This document shows, one piece after another, positions 1 to 9,615 of a DNA stretch of 42,170 nt (positions are counted from its first letter, which is position 1; each line of letters starts with the position of its first letter). A program made the position numbers and the translations under genes. Source of the stretch: Asparagopsis taxiformis (Eukaryota; Rhodophyta; Florideophyceae; Bonnemaisoniales; Bonnemaisoniaceae); assembly GCA_030407315.1 (NCBI GenBank), contig JALQPE010000714.1:1-42170 (forward strand). The letters run 5' to 3'. The notes beneath the pieces are model-generated. The model was not told where the DNA came from. It saw only the letters and a list, made by a program, of their open reading frames with translations, and searched no databases.

Positions 1-1372
1 CCCATTGAGAGCCTGAGCCTGGAATCGATCCTTCGTGAGATGTGGCTTTGCTTACAGTTTGGTGCTTACAGAAGCCAGCGATGGCCCCGCTCGGGGCGTC
101 GGATGGCTTCTTCTGGGGCCGTTGTGGCCAGATTAGACACCTTGATTTGAATTGAATTTTGAGCCATTCTCAAAAACATGCACATGTGAACATGTTTTTG
201 AGATGGGGGTGTGCCGTACGGCACTTTCGACCGCCCAAATCGATATAATTTTGCAATTTTTTTCTGACTGAAATTTTAGAATTTCTGGGCTCGCCAGCAA
301 TGCAATTGAGCTGGACATTCACCGGACGTCCATTTCAGGTTGGTCGAGTATTGCACATGGATACAGTTTTGCAGCTATTTCTCAGCCCAACATTTTAGAA
401 TTTCAGGGCTGACCAGCAATGTAACCGAGCCGGACTTCCACTGGACGTCCATTTCAAGTTAGGCTAGTGCTGCACATTTGCTGCATCGCAGCAAACTAAG
501 CAAGTGTTGACAGCACCGAGATGCCATGCAGACAAGGGGGAATCGGCTGCAAACGGCTTCCCTGGTCGGCGGCTGGATGTCTGGATGTGAATGGCTGCAA
601 GCATGGAAATCTTGCTACCGCACAGCGCATACACACTGCAGCAGCACATCACTGACGCATGCGAAAGTTGGGTGCTGCAGTGCGTGGTTGTTTGTGTGTT
701 TGTGTGTTTGTGTGTGTATGACGAACCTTGTGGTATCCCTAGGCGTGCACTGGTACAAAAAGTTTGGACTGCCCCATCGGTCGTACTTTGGCGCATTTAC
801 ATGCATCGGAGAACGACCAAGGAGGTAGAGCAGCAATCGCTGTTGGCTGAGCGTCCAAACTGGAGGGCTTGGGGCAATGGTTCTATAGCAGTCATTTATA
901 GGACGCCCACCGTTGATGACTGAGATCCACGGTGGGTTTAGTATTCATGGTGTTGTCCTGCATTGGCGGACGTCGAAGACGAGTACTTCCAGTGAGCGTC
1001 CAAGGTGAACAGCTCAGCAGAGGATTATGATGTGGATGTGAAGGCATGGATGAGGCCAGCAGGAACGTTTCTGCAAGATGGGCGTGAGTGGGTAAGTGAG
1101 CGGGGAGGGGCCGCTCGGGGCGCTTGGTAGCTTCTGGGGCCGTTGTGGCCAAATTAGAATCAAGCCTATGTCCGGCGGACGTCCTGAATTGCTTATTTTT
1201 TGGGCTATTCTCAAAAACATGCACATGTGAACATGTTTTTGAGATGGGGGTGTGCCGTACGGCACTTTCGACCGCCCAAATCGATGTATTTTTGCATTTT
1301 TTTTTCTGACTGAAATTTTAGAATTTCTGGGCTCGCCAGCAATGCAATTGCGCTGGTCATTCACCGGACGTC
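1..1372 (+). repeat. Left arm of a large inverted repeat (A family)
   Basis: This segment reappears as a near-identical reverse complement at 3997-5399, so the two arms bracket 2.6 kb. It continues past the left edge of the window. The arm is built as A unit, about 640 bp of other sequence, A unit. The double-palindrome cores of the A units are at 169-224 and 1210-1265. A TG-rich microsatellite lies near 685-718. The inner edge is the end of the shared sequence at about 1372. Short open frames in the arm are mirrored in the other arm and look like no known protein. Confidence 0.85.
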
Positions 1373-1531
1373 CATTTCCATTTCAGATCTACTGGTTGCA
1401 CTAGGCCTAAAAGTGTTTCTGGATAGGGCCGAATAACGACCTGGGCAGCACGCACTGCGTAAGATGATCTGTGTGATGCAGACTGCAAGGATTTCTATGG
1501 TGATTCTGGCTGGGGAATGTGGTAAGCTTGA

Positions 1532-1819
1532 TTGTTGCGTGGCTTTGTATCTCCTTGCCTGCCATTTTGCTTGGATATTTACACGAGCGATCAAACCGAA
1601 GACGCCGACTCGGCACAACTACCAACTCTCCTAGCTTCGAGTCAGCGCCATCTAATTGCAACTTGTGACACTCAAGACGAATACGTTGTGCTGATCTCTG
1701 CAATGAAAATTGAGTTAGTGCTGCAGTTCTTTTGGTCGATGCCAATATGCAGAGATACTGTTTACACCTTTTGGGAGTCAAGAAGTTCTCGGATTGCAAA
1801 TCAAATCAGATCATGGTAG
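1532..1819 (+). pseudogene. Ty1/copia RNase H remnant
   Basis: An open frame of 95 codons whose second half resembles the copia-type RNase H region. The string SSQRHLIATCDTQDEY aligns in pattern with the usual copia 'SKKQ..VA.SSTEAEYVAL' block, and is followed by VVLISAMKIELVLQFF where copia has 'ALS.A.KE..WL..LL'. The usual following segment (DN..A..LA, then RTKHI) is not readable, and no integrase or reverse transcriptase is in frame upstream. I read it as a decayed retrotransposon fragment trapped between the inverted-repeat arms. The family call rests on motif resemblance only. Confidence 0.4.
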
Positions 1820-3400
1820 AATATCTGACTTTTCTCTCTTCCCTTCACCACATCTGCATCCGGAGCTGAGCCAAGCTGAGCTGGAGGGAACCCGGCCGCT
1901 GACCCCTGTCATTCTCATAAAAATCTTTAATGCAATACTATTCGTGTATGGTAATGTAAGTGCTAATGAAAATGTATACAAGTCTAGAATAAACGTTGCA
2001 GTGGTTCTTTGTAGCTATCGATACTTGCTAAAAATCTGTAGCTTTTGCTTCTCGCATGGACGAGTTGCAGTCTTTGTGTTTGTTTCATTTCTGCCACAAA
2101 CGAGAGGCAATTAGGGTCTGTGTTCACATAGAGAATGATTTAATATATGCGCTCATTGCCGTCGTAGATACTTTTAACAATGGCCAGTACGTTTCTCTCG
2201 GCCGCCGCCGGGTACGGTCGGACTGAAAGATCGGGGAGATGTGTGGAGAGTAGTGTTTGGATAGAGACGAATGTTGCGATGGATGGAATGGTGATGATTT
2301 CATGCTGAAGCGATGGGAGATGGATGGATATGGTTGAATGAAATCTAGTATTCCGAAGGAGGCCTTTTCTCGAGGAAGAGGCATTATATTCTCACAAAGC
2401 ATGTAGATACTGGTTTCCAGTTTGGTATGCTATTGTAGCTCAATTCACATCTTATCTACACGTACGTATGGAGAGAGATCCAAGTGTGCGTGGCACAAGT
2501 CCAACGGTGAAACAACGCAGTATGAAACTACCACAGATAAGGCGGCGTACAAAATCCTCGACTCAAGGCAGCTCTCAGGCTTTCGTGAGCACCGACTTCG
2601 TTCCACCAAGATGTTGCGGAAATATGTGCTGGTCTAACTTGATACGACCATTGGACAGTTTTGCTCTCTAAGCAATGAGCGAAAAATCAATGATTGCGCG
2701 TGTCGTCGGTACGGTCTTGTAATGTTGGCTCAACCAATAACATCTAACGTTGAGTTATCCACCCTCCGCCGTGTCGCGTCGTAAATTTGCACAGAAAATT
2801 TGTTTCAAATCTTTGCTCCAATTATCAGCTCAAATACGGCATTGATCTCCAGCTTCATCTGGACAGAAACACCGATCGCTCGATGTCTGTCTCAGATAAA
2901 CCGCAGTCAAACGCCATGCGGAAAGTTTCATCGCTTCCCGTTGCGACTGAATCTGCAAACGCCACACAAAAATTTGCCCTTTCCGCGTCCGGAACGAACG
3001 CCGACTACATGTCGTCAGGTTCCTGATCGACTGGATCGATGGAGCTTGCTCTGCAGGAGAGCAGGACAGGCGGTTTGTTATGCCTGGACAATTTCCATAC
3101 CGATCTCCCTTCTTGAGTGCAAAATTACGAGTCTAGAAATTGACCTGCATCGGCTGCTGTATCACATCTGTGCTAAGGATTGATGATACCCGTACCGCTG
3201 AGAAATTGCAGCTCTGGTAACGTGGGGATGATGTGCTGAACACGCAGAACGCTGATCCATAACGGGACTGCTTCATAGGCATAGTACGGAATGTATTGAG
3301 ACAGCCCAAGCGAATTCAGGAGGGAGCACCAGGGCAGTGCGCGGTGACTCAGCAGATACCAGTGGTGAGTGGTCTAAATGGGGCTACACACGAGTTTGTC
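1820..3400. other. Interior of the inverted-repeat element, no recognisable gene
   Basis: Moderate-GC sequence with only short open frames (for example 2124-2402 on minus, and 2422-2637 and 2800-3183 on plus). None shows a family motif I recognise. No tandem repeat or tRNA-like fold was seen. It may be degraded retrotransposon or host DNA. Confidence 0.5.
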
Positions 3401-3410
3401 AATGAACAGT

Positions 3411-3764
3411 CTAGTTTAGTTTGGAAATGTGTCGGATGGATGGTATGTTGTAAATGTCGACAGATTTGAGGAAGCGATAGAAGCAATCAGCACCGTGTAG
3501 TTGCATCAAGGCTTTAGTGGCCATTGCTAGAGAACTTTCTCCAATGCCCTTATTGCAGGATGGGCAGAAAACCCGGCCGGCTTCGAGATTGAAGAATTCA
3601 TTGCGCAGATTGAATGAATGCAATTGACGGAGAATGCAGAAGTATACAATGGTATCGTTTTGCAGGGTGACGTAGGGGAAACATGTTGGGCTTGTTGGAA
3701 ATGCTGAGAGCGATGATGAGATCCAGTCGTTTCCGTCGTAGATGGCAGTGCTTATTTTCTGCAC
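3411..3764 (-). CDS. Unrecognised 117-codon ORF with a CxxC motif
   Basis: An ORF on the minus strand inside the inverted-repeat element. It is protein-like in composition: hydrophobic and aromatic residues are mixed, and there is a Cys pair in VFCPSCNKGIGESS followed by ATKALMQLHGADCFYRFL. No second Cys/His pair follows at zinc-finger spacing. I do not recognise the family. It could be a fragment of a transposase or of a host gene. The ATG chosen is simply the first in frame; the frame is open a little further upstream without a clear start. There is no sign of an intact neighbouring partner. Confidence 0.25.
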   Translation of the reverse strand: MQKISTAIYDGNDWISSSLSAFPTSPTCFPYVTLQNDTIVYFCILRQLHSFNLRNEFFNLEAGRVFCPSCNKGIGESSLAMATKALMQLHGADCFYRFLKSVDIYNIPSIRHISKLN

Positions 3765-3996
3765 GGCTAGCTTGTCTGCTGGGCGACTGGGCGGTATTGG
3801 CGTACGATGAAGCGGGACTGGTGGTGTTTAAATGACATTTTTTGTTTGAAGATGGATGTATGTGTGCGACTAGAATGTAGTAAGAGCATGAAAATGTTTA
3901 TGTTTGATGGGCGTCGCATGTTGGGGGACTTTATGTCGTGTGGGGCAATAATGTCTCAGGTATTTGAAGCAGACAGCAATCGCTTGAGCGCATATA

Positions 3997-5399
3997 GACG
4001 TCCGGTGAATGACCAGCGCAATTGCATTGCTGGCGAGCCCAGAAATTCTAAAATTTCAGTCAGAAAAAAAATGCAAAAATACATCGATTTGGGCGGTCGA
4101 AAGTGCCGTACGGCACACCCCCATCTCAAAAACATGTTCACATGTGCATGTTTTTGAGAATAGCCCAAAAAATAAGCAATTCAGGACGTCCGCCGGACAT
4201 AGGCTTGATTCTAATTTGGCCACAACGGCCCCAGAAGCTACCAAGCGCCCCGAGCGGCCCCTCCCCGCTCACTTACCCACTCACGCCCATCTTGCAGAAA
4301 CGTTCCTGCTGGCCTCATCCATGCCTTCACATCCACATCATAATCCTCTGCTGAGCTGTTCACCTTGGACGCTCACTGGAAGTACTCGTCTTCGACGTCC
4401 GCCAATGCAGGACAACACCATGAATACTAAACCCACCGTGGATCTCAGTCATCAACGGTGGGCGTCCTATAAATGACTGCTATAGAACCATTGCCCCAAG
4501 CCCTCCAGTTTGGACGCTCAGCCAACAGCGATTGCTGCTCTACCTCCTTGGTCGTTCTCCGATGCATGTAAATGCGCCAAAGTACGACCGATGGGGCAGT
4601 CCAAACTTTTTGTACCAGTGCACGCCTAGGGATACCACAAGGTTCGTCGTACAAGGTTCGTCATACACACACAAGACACAAACACACAAAGACACAAACA
4701 CACAAACACACAAACAACCACGCACTGCAGCACCCAACTTTCGCATGCGTCAGTGATGTGCTGCTGCAGTGTATATGCGCTGTGCGGTAGCAAGATTTCC
4801 ATGCTTGCAGCCATTCACATCCAGACATCCAGCCGCCGACCAGGGAAGCCGTTTGCAGCCGATTCCCCCTTGTCTGCATGGCATCTCGGTGCTGTCAACA
4901 CTTGCTTAGTTGCTGCGATGCGAGCAAATGTGCAGCACTAGCCTAACTTGAAATGGACGTCGAGTGGAAGTCCGGCTCGGTTACATTGCTGGTCAGCCCT
5001 GAAATTCTAAAATGTTGGGCTGAGAAATAGCTGCAAAACTGTATCCATGTGCAATACTCGACCAACCTGAAATGGACGTCCGGTGAATGTCCAGCTCAAT
5101 TGCATTGCTGGCGAGCCCAGAAATTCTAAAATTTCAGTCAGAAAAAAATGCAAAAATACATCGATTTGGGCGGTCGAAAGTGCCGTACGGCACACCCCCA
5201 TCTCAAAAACATGTTCACATGTGCATGTTTTTTGAGAATGGCTCAAAATTCAATTCAAATCAAGGTGTCTAATCTGGCCACAACGGCCCCAGAAGAAGCC
5301 ATCCGACGCCCCGAGCGGGGCCATCGCTGGCTTCTGTAAGCACCAACTGTAAGCAAAGCCACATCTCACGAAGGATCGATTCCAGGCTCAGGCTCAATA
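3997..5399 (-). repeat. Right arm of the large inverted repeat
   Basis: Reverse complement of 1-1372, about 30 bp longer. The extra length comes from a duplicated 'acaaggttcgtc' motif and an expanded CA tract. Double-palindrome cores are at 4103-4158 and 5180-5236. Homology starts at the gacgtccg at 3997 and fades near 5399, where the left arm reaches the edge of the window. The high similarity of the arms implies either a recent origin or gene conversion. Confidence 0.85.
4665..4717 (+). repeat. CA-rich microsatellite
   Basis: Irregular (CA)n interrupted by AAG and AAA, lying just after a direct duplication of 'acaaggttcgtc' (about 4638-4660). It is longer than its counterpart in the left arm (about 685-718), so it is the main length difference between the two arms. 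Confidence 0.85.
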
Positions 5400-6516
5400 C
5401 GCCAGGGCGAAGTTTTGGTCCTTGTTTCGACATGCTCCCACCCCACTTTCTCACGACAAACACTGCTCATCCTCATGCTGCACATGCTACGTGCACTTCG
5501 TATGAGCAGTGGGCCCGCCTGCGTGGTTGCTGTAATGCGTAGATGTGAGCAGCATACGAACAACCCAGAATGGACGTCTGGTGGATGTCCGGCTCAATTG
5601 CATTGCTGGCGAGCCCAGAAATTCTAAAATTTCGGGCAGAAAAAAATTGTGAAAAATCATCGATTTGGGCGGGTCGATTGTGCCGTACGGCAGACCCCCA
5701 TCTCAAAAACATGTTCACATGTGCATGTTTTTGAGAATAGCCCAAATTTCAATTCAAATCAAGGTGTCTAATTTGGCCACAACGGCCCCAGGAACCGGCT
5801 GCTGCCCCGGCCGGGGCCGTCACTGGCTTCGGTAAGCACTAACTGTAAGCCAAAATCGCGTCTTACGAAGGGTCGATTCCAGGCTTCAAGCCCAAGTTAT
5901 GCTAGGGAGACATCTTTTTCCCTGTTTCATCATGGTCCCACCTTACATCCTCACGACAAACAACACTCACACATCACGTTACTCATATTCCGTGCACTTT
6001 GTATGAGTAGTGAGCCCGCCTGCTTAGTTGCTGCAATGCATGGATGTGGGCAGCACACGACCAACCTGAAATGGACGTCCGGTGGATGTCCAGCTCGATT
6101 GCATTGCTGGCCAGCCCAGAAATTCTAAAATTTCGGGCAGAAAAAAATTGTGAAAAATCATCGATTTGGGCGGGTCGATTGTGCCGTACGGCAGACCCCC
6201 ATCTCAAAAACATGTTCACATGTGCATGTTTTTGAGAATAGCCCAAATTTCAATTCAAATCAAGGTGTCTAATCTGGCCACAACGGCCCCAGGAACCGGC
6301 TGCCGCCCCGACCGGGGTCATCACTGGCTTCTGTAAGCACCAACTGTAAGCCAAAATCGCGTCTTACGAAGGGTCGATTTCAGGCTCAACACGTCAGGGA
6401 CAGGTCTTGGTCCTTGTTTCATCATGGTCCCGCCCTACTCTCTCACGATCAACCTGAAATGGACGTCCGGTGGATGGCCAGCTCGATTGCATTGCTGACC
6501 AGCCCAGAAATTCTAA
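5400..6516 (-). repeat. Tandem A-family units
   Basis: Successive units start near 5570, 6066 and 6457, marked by 'aaatggacgtccggtggatg'-like sequence, giving two periods of roughly 500 and 390 bp. Cores are at 5680-5735 and 6181-6236; their second palindrome reads GTGCCGTACGGCAG, with one mismatch. Each unit also contains 'ggccacaacggcccc' and 'ggcttctgtaagcac'. The third unit is cut short near 6516, where unrelated sequence (element B) begins. Confidence 0.8.
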
Positions 6517-6688
6517 AATTTCCGAGAAATCAATTTGGTGGCTCAGCATCTCCTGTGCAGAAAACTCTCGCACTCATTTCTGATATACGTTTTGACGTGT
6601 TTTTTACTTTTAAGCATCAGGAAAGGCGTTACGGAAAATTGGGACTACGCCACTTGTGAGCCGCGTCGTCTGAGATAGCAAGTAGAGT

Positions 6689-6892
6689 TTGTTGTATAGT
6701 ATTTATATTGTATTCCAAATGTGCGTTCGAGACCTCGTTTGTAATGTTCTCGTGGTTTTGTGGGTATCAGTTTTGTGCTCACTTCAAGTGCCAGAAGTTC
6801 TGGCAGCCCAATGGTGGAATGTGCCTGAGCGATCAGTCATCACCGCTAGGTCACACATTTTGCTGGCAACGTGCGCTTGGAAGGACGAATGA
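6689..6892 (+). pseudogene. Conserved hydrophobic ORF fragment of element B
   Basis: The frame reads CNVLVVLWVSVLCSLQ, matched by CNVFVVFWVVVLCSLQ in copy 3 (29306-29569, minus). The segment would be membrane-spanning if translated. Downstream the two copies share 'LLATCAWKDE'-region nucleotides but diverge by indels. There is no ATG at the start of the conserved block in this copy. It may be an exon of the same gene as the cassette array or a decayed independent gene. I do not recognise the family. Confidence 0.3.
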
Positions 6893-7057
6893 CCGCCGTG
6901 GGAGATGGATTTTCAATTAATTCATTTGAAATAATAAAATTATATTAATTGCGAACTTCATGGAATAAGTTTGTGCTTTACAGTGGATATTACAGGGATC
7001 ATTTAAGGGAAGCAAATGGATTGTGATATATATGATTATACCATTCCGATGTTCTCG

Positions 7058-7160
7058 ATCCGGATCTCCTCATTCGGGAGTTCAGAGACCATGGCTTGGG
7101 CCATTATTAATCTCAATACCGGCGATGATATGGAGTATGCACAGCAGGACTTAAGCTGAC
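7058..7160 (+). pseudogene. Second conserved coding-like segment of element B
   Basis: The frame reads SIRISSFG, then MAWAIINL, then GDDMEYAQQDLS, followed by a TGA. Copy 3 (minus strand, 29056-29316) keeps the same peptide (GDDFEYAQQDLS) and reads on through Arg-rich sequence. Protein-level similarity between diverged copies suggests former coding capacity. Here it is interrupted by a stop. Family not recognised. Confidence 0.35.
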
Positions 7161-7496
7161 GTTGAAAGCTGTCCAGTCGACGCCGCAGGTTAACCTGTGG
7201 AATTCCACTTCTCCGCCGTCACTGGCTGAGGTTCTTTGGTCGTGTTTCCTTTGTTTGGTGTAGAGGATAGAACGACGGTGAGTATGCCAGTTTGGAGAGT
7301 ATGCAGCGAGGGAAGCGTGTGTTTTGAGTCGTACTGTTGTCGTTGATGCGATATTGATTCATTAGAAGCTTCGTGAGTCATGGTTTGCATGTTGTGAACC
7401 ATGGGAGGCAGGTAAGTAAGTGAGTCTCGCGGGTGTGCAATAAGGGATGCATGGGTTTTTAGTCTGACTGTTCTGGTTCATTTTGATGTTGTATAG

Positions 7497-8653
7497 GTGG
7501 TGCAGGAATAGTGATGAAGTAAGGTAAGTTTCATTGAGCTGAAAGACGGGTTTCGCGATGAAATGGAATGCTGACTACATTTTTTCGTTGCACGATTTGT
7601 GAATTATTGGTTGTATTTTTTGTATGATGCAACGAGATGAAGAGGTTAAGTGCGTCCTGAGGGTATGAAGCGAGGGAAGTGTTTGTTTTAAATTTGACTG
7701 TCGTCTTTTATGCAATATTTATTTATTGGGAGCTTAGTGAGTCATGGTGCATATTTGCTGAAGGGTGGAAGGGAGGTAGGCGAGCATTTGAGGGGTGCAG
7801 TGAGTGGAATGTGGGTTTTGAGTCTGACTGCTGTGGTTGATGTTGATTTTGTGTAGGTGATTCTGGAATGGTGATGACGGAAGGTAAGTTACATTGAGCG
7901 CCTAGTTAAGTTGCGCGAAGATATGGAATGCTGACTACATTTTTTTGTACAATTTTTGACTTATGGTTTCTATTGTGTGCAGGATACAACGAGGGTAAGT
8001 GAGTTCTGAGGGTATGCAGCGAGGGAAGCATGGGTTTTCAGTCCGACTGTTGTTGTTGATTTCGATTTTTTGTAGGTGATGCAGGAATGGTGATGACGGA
8101 AGGTAAGTTGCATTTAGCGCGCAGTCCGGTGGTGCGAAGATGCGGAATGTTGACTTCATTTGTTGGTTGTGAGATTTTCGACTTTTGGTCTGTATTGTGT
8201 GTAGAATGAAACGAGAGTAAGTGAGTTCTGAGGGTATGCATCGAGAGAAGTGTTTGTTTCGAATCTGACTATTGCAGTTAATGCGATATTTATTCATTGG
8301 AAGCTTATCCAGTCATGGTGCGTATTGTGTCGAGCGAAGGAAAGTGCGGAAGTTTTGAGAGTATGCTGAGAGGGACATGTGGGTTTTGAGTCCGACTGTT
8401 GTTGTTGATTTCGATTTTATGCAGGTGATGCTGGAATGGTGATGACAGAAGGTAAGTTTCATTGAGCGCCAAGACTTGTTTTGCGAAGATATGGACTGCT
8501 GACTTTGATTATTCATTGCAAGGTTTTTGGATCATGGTTTGTATTGTGTGTAGGATGGATGAGAGGTAAGTAAGGGATTTTCTAAGATATCTGGCGTGGT
8601 AAGCGTTGCTTTTCAATCTAACTGTTGGGGTTGATGTTGTGTATGTGATGCAG
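7497..8653 (+). repeat. Array of intron/microexon cassettes, B copy 1
   Basis: Two cassette types alternate. The 27-nt cassettes are at 7497-7523, 7857-7883, 8076-8102 and 8425-8451. Each is preceded by a T-rich tract ending TAG or CAG and followed by GTAAGT. The 12-nt cassettes are at 7983-7994, 8205-8216 and 8554-8565, with the same bordering signals. Where cassettes are adjacent the intervals are 81, 99, 102 and 102 nt; one interval of 208 nt contains a hybrid unit. In phase 1 the 27-mers read DAGMVMTEG or a close variant and the 12-mers add three or four residues. Two cassettes have in-frame stops (7497-7523 and 8205-8216), so this copy looks partly decayed. Confidence 0.7.
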
Positions 8654-8838
8654 GAGTGGTGAAGCAGGAACGGCAGGACTCAGGGAGAGTGAAGAAGGGA
8701 TCTAGGAAGATGGGGAATGAAGCTGTGAGGTGTTTCTGGTATGTGTATATTTTCGGGCATACGATAGAAGTAAGAGTGGGTTTCAAGCCGTGTAAGATTT
8801 TGCTGACCATGTTCGTGTTTCATGTCTTGATGATTTAA
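8654..8838 (+). CDS. Putative terminal exon of the element B cassette gene
   Basis: This follows the acceptor-like tgatgcag at 8646-8653. If joined to the 12-nt cassette at 8554-8565, the phase is preserved and the frame stays open to TAA at 8836-8838. The product is Lys/Arg/Gln-rich at first (VKQERQDSGRVKKG), then hydrophobic (CKILLTMFVFHVLMI) at the C-terminus. In copies 2 and 3 the same exon is cut early by a TGA after CGGCAGGAC, so only this copy keeps the longer tail. The splice join is an inference; no transcript evidence is available here. Family not recognised. Confidence 0.35.
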
Positions 8839-8986
8839 TGGGCTGGGGTGGTGTCGAGGAAAGTGGGGATGGTATTGGGAAGGAGCAGATTTTTTGTAAT
8901 CTAGGTCGTGAGGGTTCTTGAAGTATGTGCGGATGGTGGTGCATGGCGTTCGGATGGTAGGGAGAACGCGATAGTGAGGGAGATGG

Positions 8987-9175
8987 GTGATCGACGGTAT
9001 GCTGACAGGTATTTTGTATTCTGGCTGGATACGTATTCCATATTCTAGCTGGATACATATTCCGTATCCTGTCTGGATACGTATTTCCTATTCTAACCGG
9101 GTATTTATTTCCTATTCTGACCAGATATGTATTTCCTATTCTAGAGAGACGTATTGTATACCAGCAGTTTCGTAA
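8987..9175 (+). CDS. Short ORF over the 24-bp repeats
   Basis: Five 24-bp units at 9017-9136 (consensus tattctggctggatacgtat plus four bases) keep one frame and encode an 8-residue repeat of the form YSGWIRIP/S. The same frame and the same stop after RETYCI.AVS occur in copy 2. Copy 3 has lost one base, which shifts the frame. It may be a translated tail of the element's gene or just a minisatellite that happens to be a multiple of three. An AATAAA lies shortly after the stop, near 9182. Confidence 0.3.
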   Translation: MIDGMLTGILYSGWIRIPYSSWIHIPYPVWIRISYSNRVFISYSDQICISYSRETYCIPAVS

Positions 9176-9267
9176 ATGAGAGAATAAAATACGGTCCGAT
9201 ATGGGCCCTTAATTTACCATCCGCTGTAATTTCTTCCCTCCCGGTTTTTGCTGATATATTGTATACT

Positions 9268-9482
9268 GAATGTCGGGTCCTAGGATCCCGCCAAACGTAC
9301 TAGAGAAACTGGATGTCGGGTCCTAGTACTCCGCCGAACGTACTAGAGAAAGTGGATGTCGGGTCCTAGGATCCCGCTGAATGTACTAGAGAAATTGGAT
9401 GTCGGGTCCTAGTATTCCGCCGAACGTACTAGAGAAAGTGGATGTCGGGTCCTAGTATTCCGCCGAACGTACTAGAGAAAGT
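9268..9482 (+). repeat. 43-bp tandem repeat, five units, B copy 1
   Basis: Units start at 9268, 9311, 9354, 9397 and 9440. Each begins ggatgtcgggtcctag and ends cgtactagagaaa plus two bases. The variable centre is gatcccgccaaa or tattccgccgaa. They are direct tandem copies with no unique spacers. Near the end of an element they resemble the subterminal repeats to which CACTA-type transposases bind; that role is inferred. Confidence 0.9.
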
Positions 9483-9615
9483 GGACGTCCGCATCCAAAA
9501 AATTTTTATTTTTTTTTCGGACGCGGACGTTCATTTGTTCTAGTAAATCTCGGGGCCGACTAGGACCCGTACTAGAGAGACTGGACGTCCGCGTCCACTT
9601 CCGAAAACACAGACG
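9483..9615 (+). repeat. Hairpin-rich 3' terminus of B copy 1
   Basis: A 13-bp near-perfect inverted repeat (ggacgtccgcatcc against ggacgcggacgttc) flanks an A/T-only loop at about 9483-9532. A third copy of the motif, ggacgtccgcgtcc, lies just before the end at 9583-9598. The element ends ttccgaaaacacagacg. Copies 2 and 3 carry the same arrangement. Confidence 0.75.

Larger units (their letters stand above)
6517..9615 (+). mobile_element. Element B, copy 1
   Basis: Defined by comparison with a truncated copy at 10978-12878 and a reversed copy at 26746 to about 29570. The order is: degenerate protein-like 5' part, array of intron/microexon cassettes, 24-bp repeats, a conserved AATAAA-containing stretch, 43-bp repeats, then a hairpin-rich end terminating in CAGACG. 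The 3' end is sharp because three copies share it next to three different flanks. The 5' limit is less sure: the A unit stops at about 6516, but homology to copy 3 is only clear from about 6700. No transposase is present in this copy. Confidence 0.65.

Noticed and set aside
526..923. Overlapping ORFs of about 100 codons in the inverted-repeat arms
   Set aside because: They run through a TG microsatellite, exist on both strands at once, and have no protein-like conservation beyond the nucleotide repeat itself.
7367..7412. Third cassette type of 36-46 nt (aagctt..tcatgg..)
   Set aside because: Its borders are inconsistent between copies and it reads a stop in most; it looks like a hybrid of the two interval types rather than a real exon.
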